The notes beneath the pieces were generated by a model, which worked only from the letters and a program-made list of their open reading frames with translations, did not search any database and was not told the origin of the DNA. Below are positions 7,644 through 15,135 of a stretch of 20,393 nt of DNA, piece after piece; position 1 is the stretch's first letter, and every line of letters starts with the position of its first letter. This DNA is from a virus, in the IMG/VR virus record IMGVR_UViG_3300035091_000002, positions 1 to 20,393 of that record. One strand, 5' to 3'. The position numbers and the translations under genes were made by a program.

Positions 7644-8021
7644 CTAGAGACTCCCGATCCTGCGTTCGATGTCCTGCTCGACGATCGAGCCGGCCTGTCT
7701 GTCGAGCTCTCCGGTTGTGCGCCGGAACGTCGCGTATCCCTTGAACCGTGTCGTGCGGTTGCGTTCCGAGACGCCTTCGAGCCACGGCCCGTAGACGATG
7801 CCGCCGTCGGTCACGGCCAGGTCGGCGCCGGCGCGCTCGGTCTGCACGCGCGATTCGTAGTGGCCGGTCGGATGACGCAGCACGCCATGCAGCCGCTGTC
7901 GCACGAGGTCGACGCCGCGCTGCGCGACGTCTTCGAGGCCGTCCTGTAAGCCCTTGTCGATGGCGCGCTCGAGCCGGCCGTCGAAGAGCGGCCCTTTCGC
8001 CTCGTACGTCAAGGTGAGCAT
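7644..8021 (-). CDS. HK97 gp10-like neck / tail completion protein, 125 aa
   Basis: ATG at 8021 shares its final base position with the previous stop (TGATG). The protein has a helical first part (RLERAIDKGLQDGLEDVAQRG), then YGPWLEGVSERNRTTRFKGY and FRRTTGELD. This pattern is typical of the HK97 gp10-like family, which lies at the head-tail joint and is needed to complete neck or tail. Length is normal for the family, and position after the connector gene agrees. Confidence 0.8.
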   Translation of the reverse strand: MLTLTYEAKGPLFDGRLERAIDKGLQDGLEDVAQRGVDLVRQRLHGVLRHPTGHYESRVQTERAGADLAVTDGGIVYGPWLEGVSERNRTTRFKGYATFRRTTGELDRQAGSIVEQDIERRIGSL

Positions 8022-9052
8022 CAGACGCCGAGCCAGGTGACCGGCCGCCGGTAGGCCTGCTCGGCGTCGGCACGGATGCCTGGCAGGCCGGCGCCGACCG
8101 GCACCGAGCCACCCTCCCCCGCGGTGCCGGCGTAGGCGCCCGACTCCTGCTGCAGTTGCTCGAGCGCCTCGGCGATCGCGAGGGACTCGACGAGCGGGGG
8201 GATCACGAGTCGGTTGATCGCGGCGCCGTTCGTGTGCGTGGCGGCCGCGGTGCCGAGCGCGCCACGCTGCACCGTGAGCGTGCGCGGTACGTAGATCGTG
8301 CTGCCGGTGTGCACGTCGAGCGGCGAACCGTCGTAGGCGCGCGTGACGGTCAGCGTGTTGCCCGCGATCGACGTGACGAGCATCCGCTCGGCGTCGAGCG
8401 TGATCACTTCGTTCGTATGGAAGGCGGCACCGTTCGCCACGGCGACAAGTTGATCATCGTTGAACGCCGTCAACGGCGTGCCGAGCGTCTGACCGGTAGT
8501 GATCAGACTCTTGTCGGTCACGATCATGCGTTCGTTGTCGACGCGGATGATCGTCCCGATGCCGATCGCAGACACGTCGCTGACGTCGACGGCGGTTTCG
8601 CTGTTGTCAAGATCTTCGGCGATCGTGCCGGCCGGCGTCTCTTCGATGTTGAATCCGAACGGTCCGACGATCACCACACCGCGGAACGTCGACGTCCAGA
8701 CAGCCGACGTGATGATCTTCAGCTTGTTGTACGGGGGGCCTTCCTGCGGCAGCAGCACGTAGTCGACACCGGCGACCATGGCCGTACCGCCGTTCGTGAC
8801 GCTCGTCGGAGCGCCAGCGAGGGTGTACCGGCCTAGCGTGAGCACCGACGGATCGCGGGTTGAGAGCTGCTCAAAGTAGCGGGTGGCGATCTCCGGATAG
8901 AACCGGTAGCCGAGCCGGCCGCCGCCGGGCGAGACGCCGTCGATGGACCGGGACGCGCTCTCGAGCGCGCGCACGATCTGCGGATTCAGATCGGCGCCGC
9001 GAATGTCACCGTCGAGCTTGACCCGCTCCACGGTGGCGTACAACACGCCCAT
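8021..9052 (-). CDS. Head-tail connector / adaptor protein with inserted beta repeats, 343 aa
   Basis: The N-terminal part (VQRVK-type start, RALESASRSIDG, GRLGYRFYPEIATRYF) matches head-tail connectors of the HK97 gp6 type that bind under the portal. Residues about 168-285 contain two related beta units: VDNERMIV and LDAERMLV, then TVTRAYDGSPLDVHTGSTIY and TVQRGALGTAAATHTNGAAI. The second form is a classic beta hairpin repeat in phage structural proteins. The C-terminus has a helix (ESLAIAEALEQLQQESG) as in connectors. At 343 residues it is well above the usual 100-150 of a plain connector, because of the insert. The start is not certain: the ribosome site (AAGGA) lies rather far upstream. 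Confidence 0.75.
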   Translation of the reverse strand: MGVLYATVERVKLDGDIRGADLNPQIVRALESASRSIDGVSPGGGRLGYRFYPEIATRYFEQLSTRDPSVLTLGRYTLAGAPTSVTNGGTAMVAGVDYVLLPQEGPPYNKLKIITSAVWTSTFRGVVIVGPFGFNIEETPAGTIAEDLDNSETAVDVSDVSAIGIGTIIRVDNERMIVTDKSLITTGQTLGTPLTAFNDDQLVAVANGAAFHTNEVITLDAERMLVTSIAGNTLTVTRAYDGSPLDVHTGSTIYVPRTLTVQRGALGTAAATHTNGAAINRLVIPPLVESLAIAEALEQLQQESGAYAGTAGEGGSVPVGAGLPGIRADAEQAYRRPVTWLGV

Positions 9053-9206
9053 GCGCGCCCCGTCCTTGACGTCGTTTTTTGGTCATAGGCCGCATGGTCC
9101 GGCCAGGCAGGGATGATCTTCAGTTATGCGCCGCACGGCTTTCGCGGCGTGCCTATCGCCGTGCAGCTCTGGGCACCCCTACACATAGCCGCCGGGGCGC
9201 AAATGA
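9053..9206. other. 154-bp gap without a supported gene
   Basis: This is one of the few real gaps in the operon. It holds a GC-rich hairpin-prone stretch (around 9127-9151) and a short plus-strand open frame (9113-9232, 39 codons) without a ribosome site. Minus-strand frames are broken by stops but include protein-like fragments. It may be the remnant of a lost gene or hold a regulatory site for the connector gene; neither can be shown. Confidence 0.4.
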
Positions 9207-9917
9207 TCAGTACCGTAGTGCGATCAGCGTAGCTGTATCGCGCGCCATTTGGCCATTACGCCAGGCAGTGAACGCCGCGGCGTCGCGGTCGAACTGCTCG
9301 CGTCGGTTGCTCTGCTCGTACGACGGATCGCGCTCGGCCTTCCCGGCATTGGGGTGCACGTGCTCGATGATCACGCTCGGGAGGTAGGCGAGCCGGCCGG
9401 CCGCCTGGCCGAGTTCTTTGATCGCGTTGTCGACGTACATGTGTTCGCAGGTCGAGAGCATCATCCACCCGAGCGCGCGTACGGCGTCGGCGTGCACCAT
9501 CCATGCCGTCGGTAGGTTGCTGCCCTGAAAGAGATCGTTGCCGTAGGCGAATCCGGGGCCGTCCTGCTCGGCGATCGCCTCGATCAGCGCTTTGTCCCAT
9601 CCGTCGGTGCGCACCATGTGATCGTCGCCGATCGACATAAGGTAGCCCGGCGGGTAGTCGCGATGGCTCAGACAGAGGTTGGCGAGCAGGTTCGTCCAGC
9701 TCGACAGCGACCGGCGCGGCTTGCGCGTCACGTAGACGTCGGCGCCGGCCGCGAACGCCGGATCGCAGGCGATGCCGTACTCGCTCGGATCGTCTTCGTC
9801 GAGGCCGATCCACACCTCGATCGAGGCCATGCGCGCGCGTTCGAGCGCGCCGAGAATCATGTCTCGTAATCGTTCCGGCCGACCTCTGCTCGGCACGATC
9901 AGCGCGACGTCAGCCAT
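9207..9917 (-). CDS. GT-A fold glycosyltransferase, 236 aa
   Basis: Starts MADVALIVPSRGRPERL, the typical nucleotide-binding beginning of GT-A family 2-like enzymes. SIGDDHMVRTDGWD at residues 95-108 supplies an acidic pair (Asp98, Asp99) at the place of the metal-binding DxD motif. A late EHVHP (residues 185-189) fits the family's metal-binding His. The enzyme would move a sugar from a nucleotide donor to an unknown acceptor. It overlaps the preceding 74-residue gene by 8 bases and lies between the capsid and connector genes, so virion protein glycosylation is a reasonable guess; DNA or host wall glycans are alternatives. Family call is firm, substrate unknown. Confidence 0.85.
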   Translation of the reverse strand: MADVALIVPSRGRPERLRDMILGALERARMASIEVWIGLDEDDPSEYGIACDPAFAAGADVYVTRKPRRSLSSWTNLLANLCLSHRDYPPGYLMSIGDDHMVRTDGWDKALIEAIAEQDGPGFAYGNDLFQGSNLPTAWMVHADAVRALGWMMLSTCEHMYVDNAIKELGQAAGRLAYLPSVIIEHVHPNAGKAERDPSYEQSNRREQFDRDAAAFTAWRNGQMARDTATLIALRY

Positions 9918-10134
9918 CGTCGCCGCCTCGCACGACGGCGAGCTGCTCGCAGCCGATCACCATGACGCCGGCACCGTCCGGCAACCGCTCCTCGATCAGC
10001 CGCTTGACTTCCTCGAGCTCGCTCCATTCAACGTCGGGTGACACACGGACGACGAGCGTGTCGCCGCGGTGAACGACAACGCCTTCTTTGATCTTGTCGA
10101 TTGGGTCAACCTTGATCGTGATCTCTTCATTCAT
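9910..10134 (-). CDS. Small conserved protein of the glycosylation module, 74 aa
   Basis: Overlaps both neighbours by 8 bases, so it is translated with the two transferases. The sequence has GDTLVVRVSPDVEW followed by a helix (ELEEVKRLIEERLP) and MVIGCEQLAVV, a beta-alpha-beta pattern found in small phage proteins near head genes. No catalytic motif is visible. Its place between two glycosyltransferase genes suggests a role in the same process, but it may equally be a head accessory protein. Confidence 0.65.
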   Translation of the reverse strand: MNEEITIKVDPIDKIKEGVVVHRGDTLVVRVSPDVEWSELEEVKRLIEERLPDGAGVMVIGCEQLAVVRGGDDG

Positions 10135-11713
10135 GGCGAATCCACCAGCCTGCCGGGTTGCTCGAGATCGGCGACAGACGCTCGATCGCCATGTCGCGCA
10201 GCCACCCGTCGTTCCCGGCGAGCAGGTCGAACACGGCGTCGAGCGGCGTCCCCTCGAGGCCGTCCGGGAAGTGCTGATCGACGAGACGGTTCGACGCGTA
10301 ACCGAAGATCGTATCTTCGACGACCAAATAGCAGCCGGGCGTGACCAAACGACCGTACAGCTCGATCTCTTTGGTCACGTGCGCCTGCGAATGATCAGAG
10401 TCGAGAATGACCATTGCTCGACGGCCGTTCACCAGCCTGGACACCGACTGAACAATGTCCGGATCGACCGAGCTGCCGGTGATGTAGTCGATCTGGACGC
10501 CGAGCAACATGCCGCCGTCGGCGGCCGGCGGTCGGCACGTGTCGATGGTGAGCACCTCGGCGCCGGAGGCCTCGGCCAGCCAGCGTGCGGACGCGCCGGT
10601 GTGCGTGCCGGTCTCGATGATCACTTCAGGTTTCGTCTGCTCGATGATCTGCCGGTAGCGGTCAAGATCGTCGGCGAACTTCAGCATGCCGCCGCGGTCG
10701 TGCTCGTTCGCGGCGAGCGCGCGACACGACGCCTCGAGGTCGATCGCGACCGGCAGATCCGGGTACGGCGCCTCGAGGTCACTGGACTGCAGGCCGGACA
10801 CGGCCAGGTAATCGTCTTCCGTGATCCACGTGCGCTTGTGATGCGACGTGCGAACGCCGGTGTTAACGAACATCTTGAATCCGGCGGCGCCGGCGCGCAG
10901 GCAGAGCGCGAGATCTTCGCCGACCGTATCGCCGGATTCGTCGCGTACCTGGCTGAACCACTCGTCGCCGTGGATCTCGCGCAGCCGCTCGAGCACCGAG
11001 CGGTGTACGAGCAGGAAGGCGGTTCCGGTCGCCGCGACTCGCAGCACGGCGTTGCGCTCGTACGGCCCGTAGAAGCAGAAACGCTTTTGATCACTACCGA
11101 CGATGTTTCCGATCTTGTACATGGTCGGCACGAGCGCCTGTCGCCAACCTCCCATGCCGTCGTAGTTCGCGGTCATGGCCGCGAAGCACAGCCCGCCGAC
11201 GATCGGCCGCTCGGTCGGGTCGGCTGACGCGAGCAGCTTGTGCACGGCGTCCGGCTCGAAACCCATGTCGGTATCGCAGATCAACAGCCACTCGTGCGGC
11301 GTGCCGTCGAGGAAGAGCTTCGCCATGTAGTTGCGCATCGGCGTGATCAGCACGCCCGAGCCGCACGGGATGTTGAGCGAGCGCCGCGCGATCACGTGCA
11401 GATCGTTGTCGCGGTCGAAGTCGCGTACGGCGTCGAGACTGTGATGCCAGGAGTACGACACCGTGTCGCCGTGCAAGTAGCCGATCTGCACGATGCCGTC
11501 ACCGGTTGATCGTCCGGCCATGTGACCGTTGTGGCCGGGGTACATCGGCCCGACCGGATGACCGGCCACAAGATTGCAAGGTCCGTCCGGAGTATTTGCG
11601 CCGCACGGTGTGCGTTCGGAGTCGTTCGTGAATCGCGAACCGACCTCAGCGTCTTTCTTGTCGCCACCGGTCCATCGATCAGAACCGGGGTGATTGAGCG
11701 TGTGCTCTTCCAT
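10127..11713 (-). CDS. Glycosyltransferase fused to CmcI-like SAM methyltransferase, 528 aa
   Basis: ATG at 11713 follows AAAGG. Residues about 30-65 have Cys37, Cys46, His52, His61 and His64, a possible small metal site. Residues about 70-300 form a GT-A glycosyltransferase with DTD at 147-149, GEDLALC at 265-271 and a double His at 290-291. Residues about 325-525 match the cephalosporin hydroxylase/CmcI family of SAM-dependent enzymes: IIETGTHTGASA (SAM loop, 365-376), LDSDHSQAHV (437-446) and LVVEDT (463-468). One chain could both add a sugar and methylate the product. It lies just after the capsid gene and is translationally coupled to two further genes of this module. Capsid or tail glycan modification is inferred; the acceptor is unknown. 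Confidence 0.85.
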   Translation of the reverse strand: MEEHTLNHPGSDRWTGGDKKDAEVGSRFTNDSERTPCGANTPDGPCNLVAGHPVGPMYPGHNGHMAGRSTGDGIVQIGYLHGDTVSYSWHHSLDAVRDFDRDNDLHVIARRSLNIPCGSGVLITPMRNYMAKLFLDGTPHEWLLICDTDMGFEPDAVHKLLASADPTERPIVGGLCFAAMTANYDGMGGWRQALVPTMYKIGNIVGSDQKRFCFYGPYERNAVLRVAATGTAFLLVHRSVLERLREIHGDEWFSQVRDESGDTVGEDLALCLRAGAAGFKMFVNTGVRTSHHKRTWITEDDYLAVSGLQSSDLEAPYPDLPVAIDLEASCRALAANEHDRGGMLKFADDLDRYRQIIEQTKPEVIIETGTHTGASARWLAEASGAEVLTIDTCRPPAADGGMLLGVQIDYITGSSVDPDIVQSVSRLVNGRRAMVILDSDHSQAHVTKEIELYGRLVTPGCYLVVEDTIFGYASNRLVDQHFPDGLEGTPLDAVFDLLAGNDGWLRDMAIERLSPISSNPAGWWIRHE

Positions 11714-11727
11714 GATGGCCTTTCGGG

Positions 11728-11767
11728 TGGGAGGGGAGCGGCCGCCCGGTTATGCCCTCCCCTCCCA
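11728..11767. terminator. 11-bp perfect hairpin after the capsid gene (possible attenuator)
   Basis: TGGGAGGGGAG (11728-11738) pairs perfectly with CTCCCCTCCCA (11757-11767) around an 18-base loop. It sits in the gap between the capsid stop and the glycosyltransferase start. There is no T-run after it on the minus strand, so it is not a classical terminator; it could weaken read-through or protect the capsid mRNA end. The paired arms also contain the ribosome-site-like purine tract common in this genome. Confidence 0.5.
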
Positions 11768-11801
11768 GGGAGCACGCGCCGGACGGCCGCCGTACGTGCG
11801 A

Positions 11802-13181
11802 TCAGCTACCCGAGTAGGTGATCTTGGTTGCCGCCTTCGGCCGCCGGCCGAACGTGACGGCCTCGTAGCCCCAGACGCCGATCCGGATCAGCGCCGGGCC
11901 GGCCGGCTGCTCGAAGCTGAACTGCATCGGCGGCGAGACGCTGAAGAGGTGCTCCTGGCTGTTCAGGATGAAGCCCGTCGACGCCGCGACGGTCGGCGAC
12001 GTGACCGCGAGCAGGTTCTCGAGGTTGCCCTGAACCGGGTTCGCGTACGCCTGCGTGAGGTCGCCGCGGCCGATCACGTTCTGCGGCGCGTACTGCTGGG
12101 CCAGGATGATCGGCCGGCCGTTCGCGTCCTGGAACTTCAGGTACGTCGTCCAGCGGGAGGTACGCCCGACCCAGATGTCCGCGTCACCGGCGTTGTTGTC
12201 GGAGATCGCGGCGATGCCGTCGAGCAGGCCTGAACGCTGGTTCAGGATGTCGGTCGTCGTCGCCGTGCCGGCCGACACCGTGACAGCGTTGACGCCCGAC
12301 TGCGCGTTGAGCGCCGAAATCGTTTCGAGCTCGCAGTTGTCGTAGAAGTCGCCAATCAGGTCGCCCCAGATGATCGAGTCGACCGCGGGGTTGCTGGCCT
12401 CGAGCATCTGCCGCGAGACCTCGGAGTATCCCATGATCGCCTTCGGCGTCACGGTGAGCACCGAGTACGACGGGTCAGTCTCGGTCGTGTTGACGCCTTC
12501 CGCCACGCTCGACGTCTTGGCGACGGTGTTGGCGACCGGGATCGACCACGCGAACGGCCCCGCCCACGGCACCTGCCGCAGCATGGCCGCCAGGCGCAGC
12601 CGCCGGTGCAAGATCGGCGCGAACTGCTCGGCCAGCCAGACCGGCGGCACGAGGCCGGCGCCGAACGTCGTCGCGCCGGCGCCGAGCACGTCACGTAGAT
12701 GCTGATTGTCCTTCAGCGCGTTGCTGTGCCGAGTGAGCCGGTCCTGCGCGGCGTTGTCCGACATGTACTTCGACCGGAACTGATCACCCAGGAACGAGTG
12801 TGCGCCACCCTGCGTGTAGATACCGGGATCGCGGTCCTGCGTCGTCGCGCCGCCGAGCTGCCGCAGCTCGCCGCCGGTGCTCTGCTCGCCGCCGCCGGCC
12901 GGCTCGCCGTCGACGGGGTTGACGCTCTGGCCGTTCGCGAGCGCCGAGTTGACGCGGAACTGCATCGCGGCGACCTCGGCGTTGCGCAGCTCGATCTCCG
13001 TCAGTGACGTGATCTGGTCGTGCAGCGCCTTACCCTGCTCGCCCATCTCGACGACCGAGCGCAGCTCTTCCGGCATCAGGTCGCGGTTGGCGGCTGCCGC
13101 ACGCGTCTGAAGGCCGGTGATGCTCTTCTGCAGACCCTCGTACTGCTCGCGCAGCTTCTGCAGGTAGATGTTCTCTGGCAT
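11802..13181 (-). CDS. HK97-fold major capsid protein, 459 aa
   Basis: Starts MPENIYLQKLREQ; residues 1-80 are a charged coiled coil like the HK97 delta (scaffold) domain that the protease removes. A Gly/Ser/Glu linker (about 90-115) precedes the shell domain, which has TTFGAGLVPPVW, an E-loop-like segment with FAWSIPVANTVAKTSSVAEG, and QMLEASNPAVDS as in phage capsid family proteins. Length is normal. The ribosome site at 13181 is weak; a TTG at 13289 has a better AGGA site and would add 36 residues with three Gly-Thr-Pro units. The ATG is preferred because it starts directly at the coiled coil. Confidence 0.92.
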   Translation of the reverse strand: MPENIYLQKLREQYEGLQKSITGLQTRAAAANRDLMPEELRSVVEMGEQGKALHDQITSLTEIELRNAEVAAMQFRVNSALANGQSVNPVDGEPAGGGEQSTGGELRQLGGATTQDRDPGIYTQGGAHSFLGDQFRSKYMSDNAAQDRLTRHSNALKDNQHLRDVLGAGATTFGAGLVPPVWLAEQFAPILHRRLRLAAMLRQVPWAGPFAWSIPVANTVAKTSSVAEGVNTTETDPSYSVLTVTPKAIMGYSEVSRQMLEASNPAVDSIIWGDLIGDFYDNCELETISALNAQSGVNAVTVSAGTATTTDILNQRSGLLDGIAAISDNNAGDADIWVGRTSRWTTYLKFQDANGRPIILAQQYAPQNVIGRGDLTQAYANPVQGNLENLLAVTSPTVAASTGFILNSQEHLFSVSPPMQFSFEQPAGPALIRIGVWGYEAVTFGRRPKAATKITYSGS

Positions 13182-13322
13182 TGCGTGGTCCCAATCTTCC
13201 GAAGTGTGACGGAAGGCCAGAATCACGGGGTGTCCGCGTTCAGGGGTGCCGGTTGCCGCCGGGGTGCCTGCGTGCGGGGTGCCGATCAAGCCGTCCTGTT
13301 CTGTGATCGCAGCGTAGCAGGA
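13182..13322 (-). promoter_or_regulatory. 141-bp leader upstream of the capsid gene
   Basis: This gap separates the protease stop from the capsid start. On the minus strand it begins with TGCTACGCT, which resembles an extended -10 box, followed by GATCACAGAAC, an 11-base string also found before the gene at 17718. A cluster of GGCACCCC repeats follows. A capsid-specific promoter or leader is plausible because capsid is needed in large amounts. Alternatively part of it encodes an N-terminal extension from TTG 13289. Confidence 0.45.
13227..13283 (-). repeat. Four short direct repeats (GGCACCCC / GACACCCC)
   Basis: On the plus strand GGGGTGTC or GGGGTGCC occurs at 13227, 13243, 13261 and 13276, spaced 16, 18 and 15 bases. 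They lie wholly within the capsid leader. Three of them fall in one frame as Gly-Thr-Pro codons. Confidence 0.7.
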
Positions 13323-13988
13323 TCAAAAGCGCAGGCCGAGACGCAGCGCCCGGATACGGTCGTCGAGGTCGGGTAGTGCGGGCAGGCCGGTCGTGAGGAA
13401 CTCTTCAGCTCTCGCGCGCAACTGCGCGTCCTGCTCCTCGAGCAGAGAGCCCGGCGAGGACTGTCCGCCGGCCGAGCGCACGCCTACGGCGGCCGCCATG
13501 TCGCCGTAGGCACCCTGCAGCGTCGAGGCGATCTCGAACATGTCGGCGCGCGTGCGGCAGACGACGCCGCCGGCTTTGCGCATGTTGCCGTCCGACCGCT
13601 CGCGGAAGCCGACGCTCAGGTGCGGGAGTGCACCCTCCCGCACGAGCTCGAGCGTCTCGTCGCCGACGGGCGTCTTGGCGACGCGCATCTCGACGTACTG
13701 GCCGGCGGCGTCGTTGCGCATCATGCTGACGCGCCCGATCAACGTGCCGCCGAGCGGCATGTGTTCACGCGCGTACACGATGCGCGTCACCGGCGCCCCG
13801 AGCTGCCCGCGACCGGCGCGAATCTGGTGATCGAACGCGCCCGGCGCGAACTCTTCGACGAGCGAGTCCGTGATCCGCATCGGCGCGTTCCAGGGCACGG
13901 CGATGCCGTAGATCGTCCGCCCGTCCTGGTTCGCGCCGGTACGCACCTCGAGCTGAGGTGCGTACGAGCGATAAAGAAGCTCACTCAC
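13323..13988 (-). CDS. Prohead protease, S78 family, 221 aa
   Basis: Starts with GTG at 13988, overlapping the previous stop. The core contains IYGIAVPWNAP, FAPGAF, and REHMPLGGTLIGR, with the likely catalytic His at residue 76, and LPHLSVGFR with the likely nucleophile Ser125. These match HK97-type prohead proteases, which cleave the capsid delta domain during maturation. After the catalytic domain (about 160 residues) there is a tail that ends in RAEEFLTTGLPALPDLDDRIR (residues 193-213 region). Closely related peptides occur in the two upstream accessory proteins. Position before the capsid gene is standard. Confidence 0.9.
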   Translation of the reverse strand: MSELLYRSYAPQLEVRTGANQDGRTIYGIAVPWNAPMRITDSLVEEFAPGAFDHQIRAGRGQLGAPVTRIVYAREHMPLGGTLIGRVSMMRNDAAGQYVEMRVAKTPVGDETLELVREGALPHLSVGFRERSDGNMRKAGGVVCRTRADMFEIASTLQGAYGDMAAAVGVRSAGGQSSPGSLLEEQDAQLRARAEEFLTTGLPALPDLDDRIRALRLGLRF

Positions 13989-14230
13989 CGCGCATCACGC
14001 GGCGTGCCGTCGGCGAGATAGTGCATGGCGTGCGCCGAGCAGATCTTCGCGCCCGGCGTTGCGCGGCCCATGTGCGGCGTCGGGTCGCTGTCCGGCACGA
14101 CGCAGTGGTAGCCGTCCCATTCCTGGCCGGGAGAGGTCGGCGCCGCCGCCTTCGTCTCGGCCTGCTCGGTCGGCTTCTCGGTCGGCGTCGGCTGATCGGA
14201 CGACTGCACGCTCTTCGAGGTCACGGCCAT
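13985..14230 (-). CDS. Small head-region protein with Cys/His pattern, 81 aa
   Basis: ATG at 14230 follows GGGGAGAA; the stop overlaps the protease start. The first 40 residues are Ser/Thr/Pro/Glu-rich and disordered. The rest has YHCVVPDSD, HMGRATPG and ICSAHAMHYL, with two cysteines and several histidines that might bind a metal. I do not recognise the family. It is coupled to the protease, so a role in head assembly is likely. Confidence 0.6.
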   Translation of the reverse strand: MAVTSKSVQSSDQPTPTEKPTEQAETKAAAPTSPGQEWDGYHCVVPDSDPTPHMGRATPGAKICSAHAMHYLADGTPRDAR

Positions 14231-14244
14231 GATTCTATTCTCCC

Positions 14245-15135
14245 CTACATGTGAACGAATTTGTTCAGCAGGCGCGTGAACTTCTCCGCGTCGGCCGCGT
14301 CGAGCCTGGCTCCCTGCTCGTTCCCGGTAAGGTCCGAGAGGTCGCGCCCCGAGCCGTGCGGCACCGCGGCGATGTGCGTCTCGACACCCACCCAAAGATC
14401 ATCAAGGTAGACGTCGTATTGGATATCGGCCCATTCGCCGTGAATCGTGCCCTGCTCGATCGTCCAGAATCCTTGCGGCGGACGTTCCGGCTCGGGAAGG
14501 CCTTTCGCCTCGAGGTCGTCGATTTGTTGCTTGACTTTCTTGCCGACGCCGAGCGCAGACGTCAATTTCTTGGCCAATTGTGCGGCAGCTTTATCGTCGA
14601 GCTTCGCAGTGAAACCGGCCGCGCCATTTTCGCTGAGATCCATACTGTCGAGTTCTTCGAAGCGCTTTTGTTGCGCCGGCGTGCGATGTTCCATGCTGTC
14701 GAGATGCACAAGCTCGTCACGCAGTTTGTTGCGTTCCGCCTCGAGTGCACTGCTCTTGTCGCGATTGCCAGTCCACGGTCCAGCGCCGTCATGACGCGTG
14801 CCGAAACCCTCGCCGCCGATACCGAGACGCAGCGACTTGACGCCGTTCACTTCGGTGAGCGCGACCCGAATGTTGCCGCCGTTCGTGTTCAGCTTGTCGG
14901 AGGCGATCAGCTTTTCGTCTTTACCGAGATCGATCTTCTCGGCGATCTTCAGAACGTCCTTCGCGGCGCCGGCCGCGCCAGCCGTCCACTTGCCGTCATT
15001 GTCGCGGTGTTCAGCCGGATCGAAGCGACGTAGCTCGACGCTCGGCAGCGGCGGCAGGCCGTTCGTCAAGATCTCTTGTGCGCGCGCGTTCGTCCAGGCG
15101 TCGGCTGTGATCGCCAGCGTGCCGTAACCGCTCAT
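14245..15135 (-). CDS. Accessory head-region protein with LPxLP-ELR tag, 296 aa
   Basis: ATG at 15135 overlaps the previous stop (ATGA). Residues 19-36 carry the tag AQEILTNGLPPLPSVELR, followed by EHRDNDGKWTAG (42-53), a pattern commonly seen next to portal genes. The rest has a Gly-rich beta part (about 85-115), a charged coiled-coil-like part (about 130-165), and a C-terminal part with YDVYLDDLWVGVETH. I see no known catalytic motif. The low-complexity beginning followed by a different body suggests a carrier tag plus a payload domain. It is probably a minor capsid or capsid-enclosed protein. Base composition is less GC-rich in the middle than in neighbouring genes, which hints at a swapped-in domain. 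Confidence 0.7.
   Translation of the reverse strand: MSGYGTLAITADAWTNARAQEILTNGLPPLPSVELRRFDPAEHRDNDGKWTAGAAGAAKDVLKIAEKIDLGKDEKLIASDKLNTNGGNIRVALTEVNGVKSLRLGIGGEGFGTRHDGAGPWTGNRDKSSALEAERNKLRDELVHLDSMEHRTPAQQKRFEELDSMDLSENGAAGFTAKLDDKAAAQLAKKLTSALGVGKKVKQQIDDLEAKGLPEPERPPQGFWTIEQGTIHGEWADIQYDVYLDDLWVGVETHIAAVPHGSGRDLSDLTGNEQGARLDAADAEKFTRLLNKFVHM

Noticed and set aside
9113-9232. A 39-codon plus-strand gene.
   Set aside because: No ribosome site, opposite to all other genes and overlapping the end of the glycosyltransferase gene.
10088-11227. A 379-codon plus-strand frame.
   Set aside because: It is antisense to the glycosyltransferase-methyltransferase fusion, whose motifs are clear on the minus strand.
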